Positions 34,219-43,566 of a DNA stretch of 64,000 nt are shown here, one piece after another. The stretch is taken from NCBI RefSeq assembly GCF_002113375.1, contig NZ_NEHO01000011.1, positions 121,195-185,194 on the forward strand, given 5' to 3'. The position numbers were made by a program, and so were the translations under genes. The notes beneath the pieces were generated by a model. The model saw only the letters and a list, made by a program, of their open reading frames with translations, was not told the origin of the DNA and ran no database searches. The stretch's first letter is position 1. Each line of letters opens with the position of its first letter. The stretch is from Pseudomonas sp. R37(2017) (GTDB lineage: Bacteria; Pseudomonadota; Gammaproteobacteria; Pseudomonadales; Pseudomonadaceae).

Positions 34219-34722
34219 TTTCAGCCCCCCCGAAACCCGTCGAGCCGCAAGCCGGTCCAGCAACTGAACTGGTTTTTGCCCGTAATCTGTAGCTTCTAAT
34301 CAGCCACTAAGCCCTGATAATTGAATGATTACTTTCATCTCAAGGAATGAGTCATGGCTGGTTGTCAGGCTGAAACTTTTCAATGGGCGCCCCCGGTGCA
34401 CATCTCCAAATTAGTTAGTTGCTGCTTAGTTGCCAAAAAGACAGCGATAACTTCCTTCTCTATTTTTTGTGTTAAGTGTCTGTGGGACTCTGTCAGACAT
34501 TTCCTAGGACTCTGGTTTTTATTGAACAAACCCTTGATGGCTGGGCGTCACGGCCTCGTCATTGCTGTTCACCAGAAGAGCTGCCGCGATCGTTTCAAAT
34601 GATTTCCAGAGAATTCAACTGTTAGCATTTGGCAATAAAGTCAATGACTCCATTCGTACAGGCAGTCCAGCGAAATTGGCTGTCTGCGCGATATTGAACT
34701 TACGAGTACCAGGTAAATAAAG
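34219..34722 (+). promoter_or_regulatory. AT-richer regulatory region before the unknown/MocR pair
   Basis: 504 bp without a convincing gene. An 82-codon frame at 34354-34602 has an AAGGA before its ATG but Cys-rich, unstructured content; I do not call it. GGACTCTG occurs twice in the same direction (34485-34492 and 34507-34514), 22 bp apart, about two helical turns. MocR-type regulators typically bind direct repeats, and one is encoded downstream. The region is the obvious promoter of the gene at 34723. Confidence 0.45.
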
Positions 34723-36213
34723 ATGACCAGCATCCATGACCAAGCGATGAACTATGTCTATCAACAAGTGCTGCAGCGTTTGCTGGGTTTCTTCTCCCGC
34801 GCTGAACGCACTGCATTGCAGTTGTTGATTCAGCGTCTGGCGGTCGCGGCGGGGGGGATGGAGCGTATTGGCGATTACAAGGTGTTGGCGATCCAGACCG
34901 GAGCCCGCGACAACTGCTACACCCTGGCACTGTTGCGTGCCGCGCAACTGACCATCGCCACGCGGTCGCCGGTGACATTCCAGTTGCGCATCGCCTCCTT
35001 GCGGTTGAATGGGGCTAACGGGGCGGCCGTGGAAAACATGCACCGGACCAACAGCGCACTGTTTGTCTATGACGATCCCCGGGTCGAGATGTTGATGGTC
35101 GATGATCGGGAAGTCTTGCCGTTCAATCACCTGACGCCGATCTCCGAAGCCGGTCGCGAGTCCAGCCGCCTGAACCTGCTGATGATCGGCCATCGCCGGG
35201 AGTGGCGCGGCGGGTTTGACCTGTGGGACGACGGTTATCTGGCCACGGGAGAGTTCTACGGGCAAATCGCCCGCTGGGAGGGTGGAGTGGACGCTTTGCT
35301 GATCGGTGACACGCCGCGTCAGCAGAAACAGTTCATCGACGGCTTGAAGCGTGCCGCCAGCAAGGCCGGGCTTGCGCCTTCCCATGCGGGCGAGGCCGGT
35401 TTTACCGGGTTGTTCGCTTTGCTCGATGAACTGGGTAGCGATTGTTATCACGCGTTCTATGCAGATTACGGCCAGGCTCAATGGCGCCCGCAAGAGCGCT
35501 TTGAGACCTGTCGTCGTACGGCTTGCATCGACATTCACGACCTGCTGGTCAGTAACCTGGAGGAGCGCTGGGCATTGCTGACTGAATTTCTCGGGTTCCA
35601 GCCTGACGAACTGTCCGCACAGATCAGCGATAACGAATTCGTCAGTCCGTCGATTTCGGCGCACGTCCGGGGGTTGCACGCCAGCTTTGTGCTGGGGCGC
35701 GATTACGCGGCTGGCGTTGCGCAATACCTGCAACACGCCTTGGTGATGATGCGCCGCAAACGCTTGCCCGAGCGCTTGTGCGAGCAGGCCATGGAGGTGT
35801 TCGGCAACCCGGCGACGCTCAATGAGCAGCGCGCCCGGGCGGCGGCCGAGGCGCAAAGGGACCTGGGACTGAGCGAAGCACAACTGGTGTGCCTGCTTTA
35901 CTCGCCCTTTATCAACAAAGGTGCGGAGCTTGAGCGTTTTCTGCGTCAGTGCCATCCGGGGATGCTCGTGGCCATGCCCGAGTTGCACCGCGCCATGCAG
36001 GGGCACCCGGTCGCCGAGCAGATCATGCAATGGATGGTGGATGTCAGCGGACTGCCCGTCGCGCTGATTGGCCAGCTTTATCGCATGGAATGGATGCCGG
36101 AAAGCGATAACGAGGCGCCTGAAACACTCATCCAGAGGGTCGCGTTGCAGGAAGCCGAGGGCGATCCTGGCGCTGGCGTGACGTTGGTTGATGAATGGTC
36201 AGCGGGTCACTGA
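34723..36213 (+). CDS. Unrecognised 496-residue protein
   Basis: A soluble protein without signal peptide or membrane helix. I do not recognise a family. The N-terminal third contains a globular region (TALQLLIQRLAVAAGG, YKVLAIQTGARDNCYTLALL). Residues about 190-260 contain conserved-looking DTPRQQKQFIDGLKRAASKA and DCYHAFYADYGQAQWRP. The C-terminal 150 residues are predicted helical (YLQHALVMMRRKRLPERLCE, LVCLLYSPFINKGAELERF). The ATG has only a weak upstream GGTAAA. The gene overlaps the region just before the MocR start by close spacing, 41 bp, so the two are probably co-transcribed and functionally linked, for example as sensor and regulator. Confidence 0.6.
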   Translation: MTSIHDQAMNYVYQQVLQRLLGFFSRAERTALQLLIQRLAVAAGGMERIGDYKVLAIQTGARDNCYTLALLRAAQLTIATRSPVTFQLRIASLRLNGANGAAVENMHRTNSALFVYDDPRVEMLMVDDREVLPFNHLTPISEAGRESSRLNLLMIGHRREWRGGFDLWDDGYLATGEFYGQIARWEGGVDALLIGDTPRQQKQFIDGLKRAASKAGLAPSHAGEAGFTGLFALLDELGSDCYHAFYADYGQAQWRPQERFETCRRTACIDIHDLLVSNLEERWALLTEFLGFQPDELSAQISDNEFVSPSISAHVRGLHASFVLGRDYAAGVAQYLQHALVMMRRKRLPERLCEQAMEVFGNPATLNEQRARAAAEAQRDLGLSEAQLVCLLYSPFINKGAELERFLRQCHPGMLVAMPELHRAMQGHPVAEQIMQWMVDVSGLPVALIGQLYRMEWMPESDNEAPETLIQRVALQEAEGDPGAGVTLVDEWSAGH

Positions 36214-36253
36214 GCGTGGTCGTGTTTTCAGCCAGTGCGGTCAGCCCTCAGCC

Positions 36254-37654
36254 ATGAAAGGTCCACGAGAAACGGATTTCGCCTATCAGGCGGTTTATCG
36301 ATACCTGGCCAGCCTGATCATTGAGTCCGAAGGGGATACGCGCATCCGCCTGCCGTCGCTGCGACAGCTGGCGGATCGCCTCAATGTGTCGATTTCAACC
36401 ATTCAGTACGCTTATTCGCTGCTGGAAAAAGAAGGGCGCGTCTATTCGGTGGCCAAGTCCGGTTACTACGCGTTGCCAGTGACATCATTCAACCCGCTCG
36501 ATAGCGGCAGCGACCTGCTGGAAGCCGTCTACGTCAATGCCCGGCGCCCGGGGATGTTGGTCCTGAGCGCCGATGAGCCGGCATTGCTGCAACCTCTGGA
36601 CAGTCCACTGTTACTGCTGGAACGCGAGTTGCTGCGCCAGTATCCCCGCCAGCCGCAGTCGCCTTCGCAACCCTGCGGCGAGCTGGAACTGCGCACCGCC
36701 CTGGCGGCACGCTACACCACGTCCCCCATGCGTTACTGGCACGCCGATGATGTCTACATCGGCGCCGACCTTCGCGGAGTACTGGAAATCCTGATTGCCG
36801 TGCTGGGCTTGAAGGATGCCACGGTGGTGGTCGAGTCGCCGTGCGACTGGGCGATCCTGCGTTTGTTTCAGGCCGCCTGTGTGCGGGTGATCGAGTTGCC
36901 CGTGCAAGCCGATGGCGGCCTGGATCCGCACCGGCTGAAAATGCTGCTCGATACCGAGCCGGTAAGGCTGGTGATGCTGTCATCGGCGCTGAACATGCCC
37001 CGAGGCAGCCTGGTGCCTGACGACAACAAGCAAGCCATCGCAGGGCTTTTAGCCGCACATGACAGTTGGGTGCTGGAAAACGACTGTTATGGCGAGCTCG
37101 GATTTGACCCGGGCGGCGTGCGCTTTCGTGACTTGCTGGACCCTGAACGACTGATGGTGTTTTCCGCGTTCGAGAAAACCATCGGGCCTGAAGCACCGTA
37201 CGGTTACCTGCTTTCAAGGCATTTGAGTGCCGAGCTGCAACGGCACTTCCTGCTGCGTTCCTTTCGTCTCTCGCCGATACGCCAGAAAGCCATCGCCCGC
37301 TTGTACAGCAGCGGCCGCATCGATCAACACCTGCTGGTGCTGCGACGTCTGCTGAAGGAACGTAAAAGCCAAATGACCCAGTTGCTGCAAGAGCGGCTGG
37401 GCGATGCCTTGCATTTCGTCGAACCGCAAGGAGGGGCAACGATTTGGCTGCGCTCGTTGCGTCGAGTCAATGTCCGCCGGGTGTTCCAGCGTTTGCTGGC
37501 GCACCAGGTGGTCATCGCGCCGGGCGAACTGTTCAGCCTGCAGGGTCTGCACGGGCAGCATTTGCGCCTGAGCCATACCTACGGTGGCGATTACAACCTG
37601 GAGGCAGCGCTGGGATTGCTGGGGGATGCGCTGCGTCTGGAACTGATCGAGTGA
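36254..37654 (+). CDS. MocR/PdxR-family regulator (GntR winged helix plus aminotransferase domain)
   Basis: A 466-residue fusion regulator. Residues about 8-73 are a GntR-type winged helix (RLPSLRQLADRLNVSISTIQ, YSLLEKEGRVYSVAKSGYYA). From about residue 100 on it has a fold-type-I aminotransferase domain. The PLP-binding residues appear present: Lys308 in FSAFEKTIGPE, with an upstream ENDCYGEL segment carrying the Asp and Tyr. It therefore probably senses PLP or an amino compound. The start is uncertain: 36254 (MKGPRETDF) fits the family; in-frame ATG at 36191 or TTG at 36188 would overlap the upstream gene. No strong ribosome site is seen for any of them. Confidence 0.8.
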   Translation: MKGPRETDFAYQAVYRYLASLIIESEGDTRIRLPSLRQLADRLNVSISTIQYAYSLLEKEGRVYSVAKSGYYALPVTSFNPLDSGSDLLEAVYVNARRPGMLVLSADEPALLQPLDSPLLLLERELLRQYPRQPQSPSQPCGELELRTALAARYTTSPMRYWHADDVYIGADLRGVLEILIAVLGLKDATVVVESPCDWAILRLFQAACVRVIELPVQADGGLDPHRLKMLLDTEPVRLVMLSSALNMPRGSLVPDDNKQAIAGLLAAHDSWVLENDCYGELGFDPGGVRFRDLLDPERLMVFSAFEKTIGPEAPYGYLLSRHLSAELQRHFLLRSFRLSPIRQKAIARLYSSGRIDQHLLVLRRLLKERKSQMTQLLQERLGDALHFVEPQGGATIWLRSLRRVNVRRVFQRLLAHQVVIAPGELFSLQGLHGQHLRLSHTYGGDYNLEAALGLLGDALRLELIE

Positions 37655-37755
37655 GCGAGACAAAAATTAACATTGGATCGATCCCATCGATTTGCGGTCA
37701 AACTGCCAGTAAACTGCGATCCAATTCCTGAACCACTCTATTCCAGAGGTTTTGC

Positions 37756-39402
37756 ATGACACTCAGTCCTTTTGCGGGCAAACCGGCACCGGCAGAATTG
37801 TTGGTCGATATCCCGCGACTGGTAACGGCCTATTACACCGGCCAGCCTGATGCCGCCATTTCGACCCAACGCGTTGCCTTCGGCACGTCCGGGCACCGCG
37901 GCAGCTCGTTTGACTTGAGTTTCAACGAATGGCACGTGCTGGCGATCAGTCAGGCAATCTGCCTGTATCGCGAAGCTCAAGGCATCGATGGCCCGCTGTT
38001 TGTCGGTATCGACACCCACGCGCTGTCCACGCCGGCCGGCGCCAGTGCCCTCGAAGTGCTGGCCGCCAACGGCGTGACCGTCATGATCGCCGCGGGGGAC
38101 GAGTACACGCCGACGCCGGCTGTCTCCCATGCGATTCTCTGCTACAACCGTGGACGCACGACGGGCCTGGCGGACGGCATCGTCATTACGCCATCCCACA
38201 ACCCGCCGCAAAGTGGTGGCTACAAGTACAACCCAACCAACGGCGGTCCGGCCGATACCCACATCACCAAGTGGATCGAAGCCAAGGCCAACGAACTGCT
38301 GGCGAACAAGCTCGCCGGGGTCAAGCGCATCAGTTACGAGCAGGCACTGAAGGCCAGCACGACCCATCGGCACGATTACCTCAATACCTATGTCGCCGAC
38401 CTGATCAACGTGATCGACTTCGATGCCATCCGCGCTGCCGGGTTGCGCCTGGGCGTCGATCCGCTGGGTGGAGCGGGGGTGCGCTACTGGTCGGCGATTG
38501 CCGAGCATTACCGCCTGGACCTGGATGTGGTGAACAAAGAGGTCGACTCGACTTTCCGTTTCATGACTGTCGACTGGGACGGCCAGATCCGCATGGACCC
38601 GTCGTCCAGCCACGCCATGCAGGGCCTGATCGGCCTGAAAGAACGCTTCGACGTCGCATTTGCCTGCGATCCGGACCACGACCGCCATGGCATCGTCACG
38701 CCGTCGGGCGGTCTGCTCGCGCCGAACAACTACCTCGCCGTTGCCATCGACTACTTGTTCCAGAACCGTCCGCAATGGCGCGCCGATGCCGCCGTGGGTA
38801 AAACCGTGGTCAGCAGCGGCCTGATCGATCGCGTTGCCAAACGCCTGGGTCGTCGCCTGTACGAAGTGCCGGTTGGTTTCAAATGGTTTGCCGATGGCCT
38901 GTTCGATGGATCCTTGGGTTTCGGTGGCGAAGAAAGCGCCGGTGCTTCGTTCCTGCGCAAGGACGGTGGCGTCTGGAGCACCGACAAGGACGGTTTGATC
39001 CCGGTCCTGCTGGCGGCCGAGATGACGGCCCGTACCGGTCGCGACCCGAGCCAGGCCTATCGCGCCTTGACCGACGAGCTGGGTGAACCGTTCTCGGTGC
39101 GAGTCGACGCCAAGGCCAATCCGGAGCAGAAAGCGCTGTTGAGCAAGCTGTCGCCGCAACAGGTCACCTCGACCCAACTGGCCGGCGAACCGATCCAGAG
39201 CATCCTCAGCCACGCACCGGGCAATGACCAGGCCATTGGCGGCCTCAAGGTCATGACCGAAAACGGCTGGTTCGCGGCGCGACCGTCGGGCACCGAAGAC
39301 ATCTACAAGATCTACGCCGAAAGCTTTGTCAGCGACGACCACCTCAAGCAACTGGTGGCCGAGGCGCAAACGCTGGTCGATGGTGCCATTTCCTCGAAGT
39401 AA
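37756..39402 (+). CDS. pgm: Phosphoglucomutase (alpha-D-glucose-specific)
   Basis: A 548-residue enzyme interconverting glucose-1-phosphate and glucose-6-phosphate, feeding glycogen, trehalose and UDP-glucose synthesis. Domain marks in order are FGTSGHRGSSFDLSFNEWH, the phosphoserine loop TPSHNPPQSGG (Ser147), the metal-binding DPDHDRHG, the sugar-binding GGEESAGASFLR and the phosphate-binding RPSGTEDIYKIYAESF near the end. The length is that of the bacterial Pgm family. It is monocistronic and ends at a bidirectional terminator shared with the pirin gene. Confidence 0.95.
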   Translation: MTLSPFAGKPAPAELLVDIPRLVTAYYTGQPDAAISTQRVAFGTSGHRGSSFDLSFNEWHVLAISQAICLYREAQGIDGPLFVGIDTHALSTPAGASALEVLAANGVTVMIAAGDEYTPTPAVSHAILCYNRGRTTGLADGIVITPSHNPPQSGGYKYNPTNGGPADTHITKWIEAKANELLANKLAGVKRISYEQALKASTTHRHDYLNTYVADLINVIDFDAIRAAGLRLGVDPLGGAGVRYWSAIAEHYRLDLDVVNKEVDSTFRFMTVDWDGQIRMDPSSSHAMQGLIGLKERFDVAFACDPDHDRHGIVTPSGGLLAPNNYLAVAIDYLFQNRPQWRADAAVGKTVVSSGLIDRVAKRLGRRLYEVPVGFKWFADGLFDGSLGFGGEESAGASFLRKDGGVWSTDKDGLIPVLLAAEMTARTGRDPSQAYRALTDELGEPFSVRVDAKANPEQKALLSKLSPQQVTSTQLAGEPIQSILSHAPGNDQAIGGLKVMTENGWFAARPSGTEDIYKIYAESFVSDDHLKQLVAEAQTLVDGAISSK

Positions 39403-39428
39403 TTACAGGCTTCTGTGGTGAGGGGCAC

Positions 39429-39561
39429 TGTGGCGAGGGGGCTTGCCCCCGTTCGGCTGCGCAGCAGTCGTAGATTCAAGCGATGCGGCGCTTCAGGAAA
39501 ACCGCGTTTGCCGGTGTCAGGGTCGCTGCGCAACCCAACGGGGGCAAGCCCCCTCGCCACA
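39429..39561. repeat. Second REP family, inverted pair
   Basis: TGTGGCGAGGGGGCTTGCCC at the left and GGGCAAGCCCCCTCGCCACA at the right are inverses (25 bp each, ending in CCGTT and AACGG). This family differs from the TGTAGGAGCGAGC type that dominates the window. It lies between pgm and its terminator. Confidence 0.85.
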
Positions 39562-39578
39562 AAGGATCTCAAGTATCG

Positions 39579-39614
39579 AAAAAAGGGGCGACCATTCACG
39601 GTCACCCTTTTTTT
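39579..39614. terminator. Bidirectional terminator between pgm and pirin
   Basis: A6-GGGGCGACC (39579-39593) pairs with GGTCACCC-T7 (39600-39614) with a small internal mismatch. The A-run and T-run make it act in both directions for the convergent genes. Confidence 0.8.
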
Positions 39615-39632
39615 GCAATTGCATTCAGCGAA

Positions 39633-40328
39633 TCACGCCAGATCCACCAGAACGATCTCGCTGTCCTCGATGGCCGTCACCCGCAGCAGGGTTTCATCGG
39701 CAACCGCTACACCATCTCGAGCTTGTGCACGCAAACCATTGACTTCAATGCTCCCGGTGGCCGGCACCAGATAGGCACGACGGCCGTTGTCCAAATGGTA
39801 TTCAGCAGACTCGCCGGCCTTGAGATTGGCCGCTACCAACCGGGCATCGGCGCGGATGCGCAGACTCTGCTCGTCGCCTTCCTTGCCGCTGGCCAGGGTG
39901 ACGAAACCTTCGCGATCGCCTTTCGGGAAGGGCTTGGCGCCCCAGGAAGGAGCCAGGCCGGATTCATTCGGGATGATCCAGATCTGGAAAATCCTGGTCG
40001 GCGTCGCTTCCAGGTTGTACTCGCTGTGGGCGATCCCGGTACCGGCGCTCATGACCTGGACGTCACCCGCTACGGTGCGGCCCTTGTTGCCAAGGTTGTC
40101 CTGGTGGGTGATCGCGCCTTCGCGGACATAGGTGATGATTTCCATGTCGCGGTGCGGGTGTTGCGGGAAACCGCTGCCGGGGGCGATCACGTCGTCATTC
40201 CAGACCCGCAGGTTGCCCCAGTTCATGCGCTTGGGATCGTAGTACTCGGCGAACGAAAAATGGTGGTGAGCATCCAACCAGCCGTGGTGAGCACCGCCGA
40301 GCGAATTGAAAGGTCTGAGTTCGAGCAT
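39633..40328 (-). CDS. Pirin family protein (quercetinase-like bicupin)
   Basis: A 231-residue bicupin of the YhhW type. The metal-binding histidines of the first cupin are visible (PQHPHRDMEIITYV, then GTGIAHSEYN). Bacterial members show quercetin 2,3-dioxygenase activity in vitro and respond to stress; the physiological role is often unclear. CAGGAG lies 8 bases before the ATG at 40328, which is preferred over an ATG 16 codons upstream. The 278 bp between it and the helicase gene show nothing recognisable. Confidence 0.88.
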   Translation of the reverse strand: MLELRPFNSLGGAHHGWLDAHHHFSFAEYYDPKRMNWGNLRVWNDDVIAPGSGFPQHPHRDMEIITYVREGAITHQDNLGNKGRTVAGDVQVMSAGTGIAHSEYNLEATPTRIFQIWIIPNESGLAPSWGAKPFPKGDREGFVTLASGKEGDEQSLRIRADARLVAANLKAGESAEYHLDNGRRAYLVPATGSIEVNGLRAQARDGVAVADETLLRVTAIEDSEIVLVDLA

Positions 40329-40606
40329 GATCGTCTCCTGAAAGGTTCGTCGTGGGGCAAATCGCCTGAGCCACAAAGCGAGACCGGTAAGTGATGAGGG
40401 CCATCATCCAACAGGTAATAATCGATAAAAAGCGTAAAAAGTGCAGCATTCTTATCGAATTTATAGATATTAAATGGCGTCGAAATTCTCTCGTCCAACC
40501 TTCAAATCACCGCATAAGCCAATGAGTCATAAGCAATTGACTAGAACTCAAGGGCAAATGCAGACACCATAGCGTTCAACAGCCTCACAGCCTGGAGTCA
40601 GTCCGC

Positions 40607-43081
40607 GTGCCGCAACACACCCCCGATCTTCCGCCTGAACTACGCCCCCTGGCCGAGATGCCGCTGATCAAGCGATTGCTCGCCCGGTTCTTCGGTTACA
40701 GCCTGAGCCGCCTGCATGCGCAGCACCGGGCATCGTGGTTGCACGGCCAGGCTGACGGTTTTCGCAGCGGCCACACCGCTGGCGTCGATTACGGCTACAA
40801 GGAAGGCAAGCTCGAAGGACTGGAGGAGGGGCGACAGGTCCTGCTGATCCGCGACTCGCGCTCCACCGAGCACCGACCACCGAATGTCGATGACCTGTTG
40901 TTCGACGATTGGCGCCTGCCGTTGAACGCCGAGTTGAAGAAGCGCATGAAGGCTGATGTCGCCCGGTTGTTGCCGGCCCATGCCCAGCCCAGTGCGGCCC
41001 AGTGGAAAATGATCTTCAGCGATACGCCGTCCACCTCGGTGATCGCAGGGGCCGGTGCAGGCAAATCGACCACGCTGGTGCTGCGTATCCTGCTGCTGAC
41101 CCATTACCTTGGCTTCGAGCTGAGTTCGATGACCGTGGTGACCTTCACCCGCGAGTCGCGCAAGGACTTCATCAACAAACTGACCGAACTGTTTGCGCTC
41201 TGGGGGCGCGCGATCAGTTTCAAGGACGCGCGGGACCTGGTGCGCACCTTTCACTCGCGGATCTTGCCGATGGTGCGCAGTCTTCCGGGGTTCGAGCGTT
41301 TGCAGGCTTTCGAGAACCTCAGCCTGCGGGCCGTACAGGGTGACGAGGAGGTCGACAGCAATCCGTTCGACCTGCGCATCAACGACGCGCAACGGCAACA
41401 ACTCAATGCCTGCTATCACCGACTGCACCGTGACAATGAGCGTTTTCGCGAGCTGATCAAACCGTTGTCGCGGCACGCCTTGCAACTCAAGGAGCTGGAA
41501 CGGGATCACCCGGATGTGCAAAAGCGCGTGGGCGTTACCGAACTGGCGGCCAAGCGCGATGAAGAATTGTGCGACATCCTCGAGGACTTGTGGATTCGCG
41601 CGGGCGCCTGGCCTATCAAGGGTATCGAGCCGAATCGCCAGTCGTTCGAGATCAATGGCTCGACATTTCATTGTCACGGCTACATTCCATCCCTGGATGC
41701 CTGGGTGGTGCTGGGGTTCGATCCTCGGGAAAGCCCGCAGTTGGCCCGGCCAAACGCCAAGCTGTCGGTGCGCGCAGAGTGGGCGGTAAAACGCACCCTG
41801 TTTCAAGCTTTCTGTCGTAAGCCATTGATATGGCTAGATAGTTACGAGTCATCAAGACGTGTTTTGGCTTCGCTTGCGGGCGATGCGAGTGCCGGGCCGG
41901 GCTTCGATTACAAGGTCAAGGGCGAACTCGCCTGCGCACCGCTGCTCGATTGCTTTGTCGCCGCTGCCGGGTTCATTGAAAACCTCGGCCTGGATGTGCC
42001 GAGCGCGGTGGGCCAGATGAGTTTCGCCAAGGACGATCCCGACCGGTTCTTCTTTGAGGCGTTGAGCCTCTATTGGCGGGCGCTGGAAGATCATTTGCTC
42101 GATCAGAAACCGCCGATCATGACCTACAACCGAATGTTCGCCCTGTTCAGCGAACATTCGCCGGAGAATCTCAAACTGCTCGGCGATGAACTGCTGCGAC
42201 CGTTGTCGCACCTGATGATCGACGAATTCCAGGATGTCTCCCCGCAAATCGTGTCCTGGATCAGGGCCAGCCTGGCAGAGATCCGCAGTCGCGGACCGGC
42301 CATGCACGTCGGCCGGGGCGCCCAGCGTTCCTCATTGCTTTGCGTAGGGGATGACTGGCAATCCATCTATGGATGGCGCGGCAGTTCGCCGACCTACTTC
42401 ATGGAATTCAACAAGGAATTCCCGTCGCCAGGCACCACCAGAGTCATGCTCAGTGACAACTACCGCAGCCACCAGCACATCATCGATGCCGCCGAGCACA
42501 TCGTGCGTGCAGCACCGGCGATTGCCGGGAAGAAAGCCAAGGCCAGCGGCGAACCCAAGGCATTGCTGCCGGTGAATGTGCTCGACCGTGATGACCAGGG
42601 CATGGCCCAGCGTCTGATGGAGCATTACCGAAAGGGTGATTCAATTTTGATGCTTTATCGAAAAAGTAGCGATAAGTCATTGATAGAAGAGCATATTCAG
42701 TCTGTAGTTAATGTTGATTCGAGCTTGCCGTATGAGGCCCGCAGGCTCAAGCAACTGACCTATCACAGCGCCAAGGGTCTCCAGGCCGATGCGGTGTTCC
42801 TGCTCGGCGACTGCCAGCACCTGACCAGTTCGCCTTACAAGAATCAGGTTTACCGGATGGCGGGCCTGGGCAAGGCTGGCGACAGCGAACCCTACGACAA
42901 CGCCCAGAAGGACGAGATCCTGCGGTTGGCGTATGTCGGGATTACTCGTGCGGTCAGCCATTGCTACTGGTACGTCGATGGGCAAGACACCCAGGCTGCG
43001 AACATGCCCAAGGCATCCGACCGGATCGGCAAGGGCAAGGCGTTCTTTGTCGATCATCGCGCAAGCCAAACCACCGGCTGA
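40607..43081 (+). CDS. UvrD/Rep-family DNA helicase with an atypical N-terminus
   Basis: An 824-residue SF1A helicase. Motif I is GAGAGKST (residues about 148-155), motif II IDEFQDVSP, motif III CVGDDWQSIYGWRGS, motif IV DNYRSHQHI, motif V TYHSAKGLQADAVFL and motif VI LAYVGITRA. The first 130 residues are not a known helicase part: they contain evenly spaced glycines (GHTAGVDYGYKEGKLEGLEE). Residues about 270-500 between motif Ia and motif II form a long insertion. GTG at 40607 with GGAG at 40593-40596 is the start. It is a single gene with no nuclease partner. Short AT-rich patches occur near 41820-41870 and 42640-42725. It is close in outline to helicase IV, but the exact role is unclear. 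Confidence 0.85.
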   Translation: MPQHTPDLPPELRPLAEMPLIKRLLARFFGYSLSRLHAQHRASWLHGQADGFRSGHTAGVDYGYKEGKLEGLEEGRQVLLIRDSRSTEHRPPNVDDLLFDDWRLPLNAELKKRMKADVARLLPAHAQPSAAQWKMIFSDTPSTSVIAGAGAGKSTTLVLRILLLTHYLGFELSSMTVVTFTRESRKDFINKLTELFALWGRAISFKDARDLVRTFHSRILPMVRSLPGFERLQAFENLSLRAVQGDEEVDSNPFDLRINDAQRQQLNACYHRLHRDNERFRELIKPLSRHALQLKELERDHPDVQKRVGVTELAAKRDEELCDILEDLWIRAGAWPIKGIEPNRQSFEINGSTFHCHGYIPSLDAWVVLGFDPRESPQLARPNAKLSVRAEWAVKRTLFQAFCRKPLIWLDSYESSRRVLASLAGDASAGPGFDYKVKGELACAPLLDCFVAAAGFIENLGLDVPSAVGQMSFAKDDPDRFFFEALSLYWRALEDHLLDQKPPIMTYNRMFALFSEHSPENLKLLGDELLRPLSHLMIDEFQDVSPQIVSWIRASLAEIRSRGPAMHVGRGAQRSSLLCVGDDWQSIYGWRGSSPTYFMEFNKEFPSPGTTRVMLSDNYRSHQHIIDAAEHIVRAAPAIAGKKAKASGEPKALLPVNVLDRDDQGMAQRLMEHYRKGDSILMLYRKSSDKSLIEEHIQSVVNVDSSLPYEARRLKQLTYHSAKGLQADAVFLLGDCQHLTSSPYKNQVYRMAGLGKAGDSEPYDNAQKDEILRLAYVGITRAVSHCYWYVDGQDTQAANMPKASDRIGKGKAFFVDHRASQTTG

Positions 43082-43090
43082 TCCTGAATC

Positions 43091-43128
43091 GACGCTTTGA
43101 CGCTTTGACGCTTTGATGTTTTGACGTT
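43091..43128. repeat. 8-bp tandem repeat
   Basis: GACGCTTT occurs three times in a row, followed by the variants GATGTTTT and GACGTTT. It abuts the REPIN that starts at 43129. Confidence 0.8.
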
Positions 43129-43241
43129 TGTAGGAGCGAGCATGCTCGCGAAAAACTCAAGGGCAACGCGTTGATTCAGGCAGCACGCGTTATCTTTGAC
43201 GTCCTTCGCGAGCATGCCGCAAGCGGGCACCCGCTCCTACA
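43129..43241. repeat. REPIN
   Basis: TGTAGGAGCGAGCATGCTCG at the left; CGCGAGCATGCCGCAAGCGG and CACCCGCTCCTACA at the right. It lies between the convergent helicase and DUF1652 genes. Confidence 0.9.
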
Positions 43242-43257
43242 GGGGACAGCGCCCAAC

Positions 43258-43283
43258 AAAAAGCCCACGTGAAGTGGGCTTTT
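43258..43283. terminator. Bidirectional terminator
   Basis: AAAAGCCCAC (43259-43268) pairs with GTGGGCTTTT (43274-43283) through a five-base loop. A- and T-runs on both sides let it serve the helicase gene and the DUF1652 gene. Confidence 0.88.
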
Positions 43284-43293
43284 AATCGAGCCT

Positions 43294-43566
43294 TCAGGCA
43301 TAACTTCTCAAGGCCTGCGGCGGAACGAAGGTCTCAAGCTCGTCCTCCACCGCTTCGATGATGAGTTCTACATCCGCGGCATTCATGACGGTGGCGCAAG
43401 GAATACCGGCAATGGCGATCATGGTCTCGCCAGTGGCTCGATCAAAAAGACGGGCAATCATGCTGCCCGGTGCGTCCATGCTCGCCTCGAAACCCATGGG
43501 ATGAAAATGCCAGCGCATCAGCTGGCAGGCGTTTGGAAACGTGACCTTACTGAACCCATTGTTCAT
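43294..43566 (-). CDS. DUF1652 family protein
   Basis: A 90-residue small soluble protein. The central MRWHFHPMGFEASMDAPGSM and RLFDRATGETMIAIAGIPC segments match the DUF1652 family, which I know only from Pseudomonas and has no known function. I chose MNNGFSKV at 43566 with GGCGGG upstream; an in-frame start at 43629 would add 21 residues. A terminator follows 10 bp after the stop. The 267 bp up to the AraC gene show no other gene. Confidence 0.8.
   Translation of the reverse strand: MNNGFSKVTFPNACQLMRWHFHPMGFEASMDAPGSMIARLFDRATGETMIAIAGIPCATVMNAADVELIIEAVEDELETFVPPQALRSYA

Noticed and set aside
34354..34602. Possible 82-residue gene with AAGGA before its ATG
   Set aside because: Irregular, Cys- and Trp-containing sequence without a family, in an AT-rich promoter region; kept only as a note.
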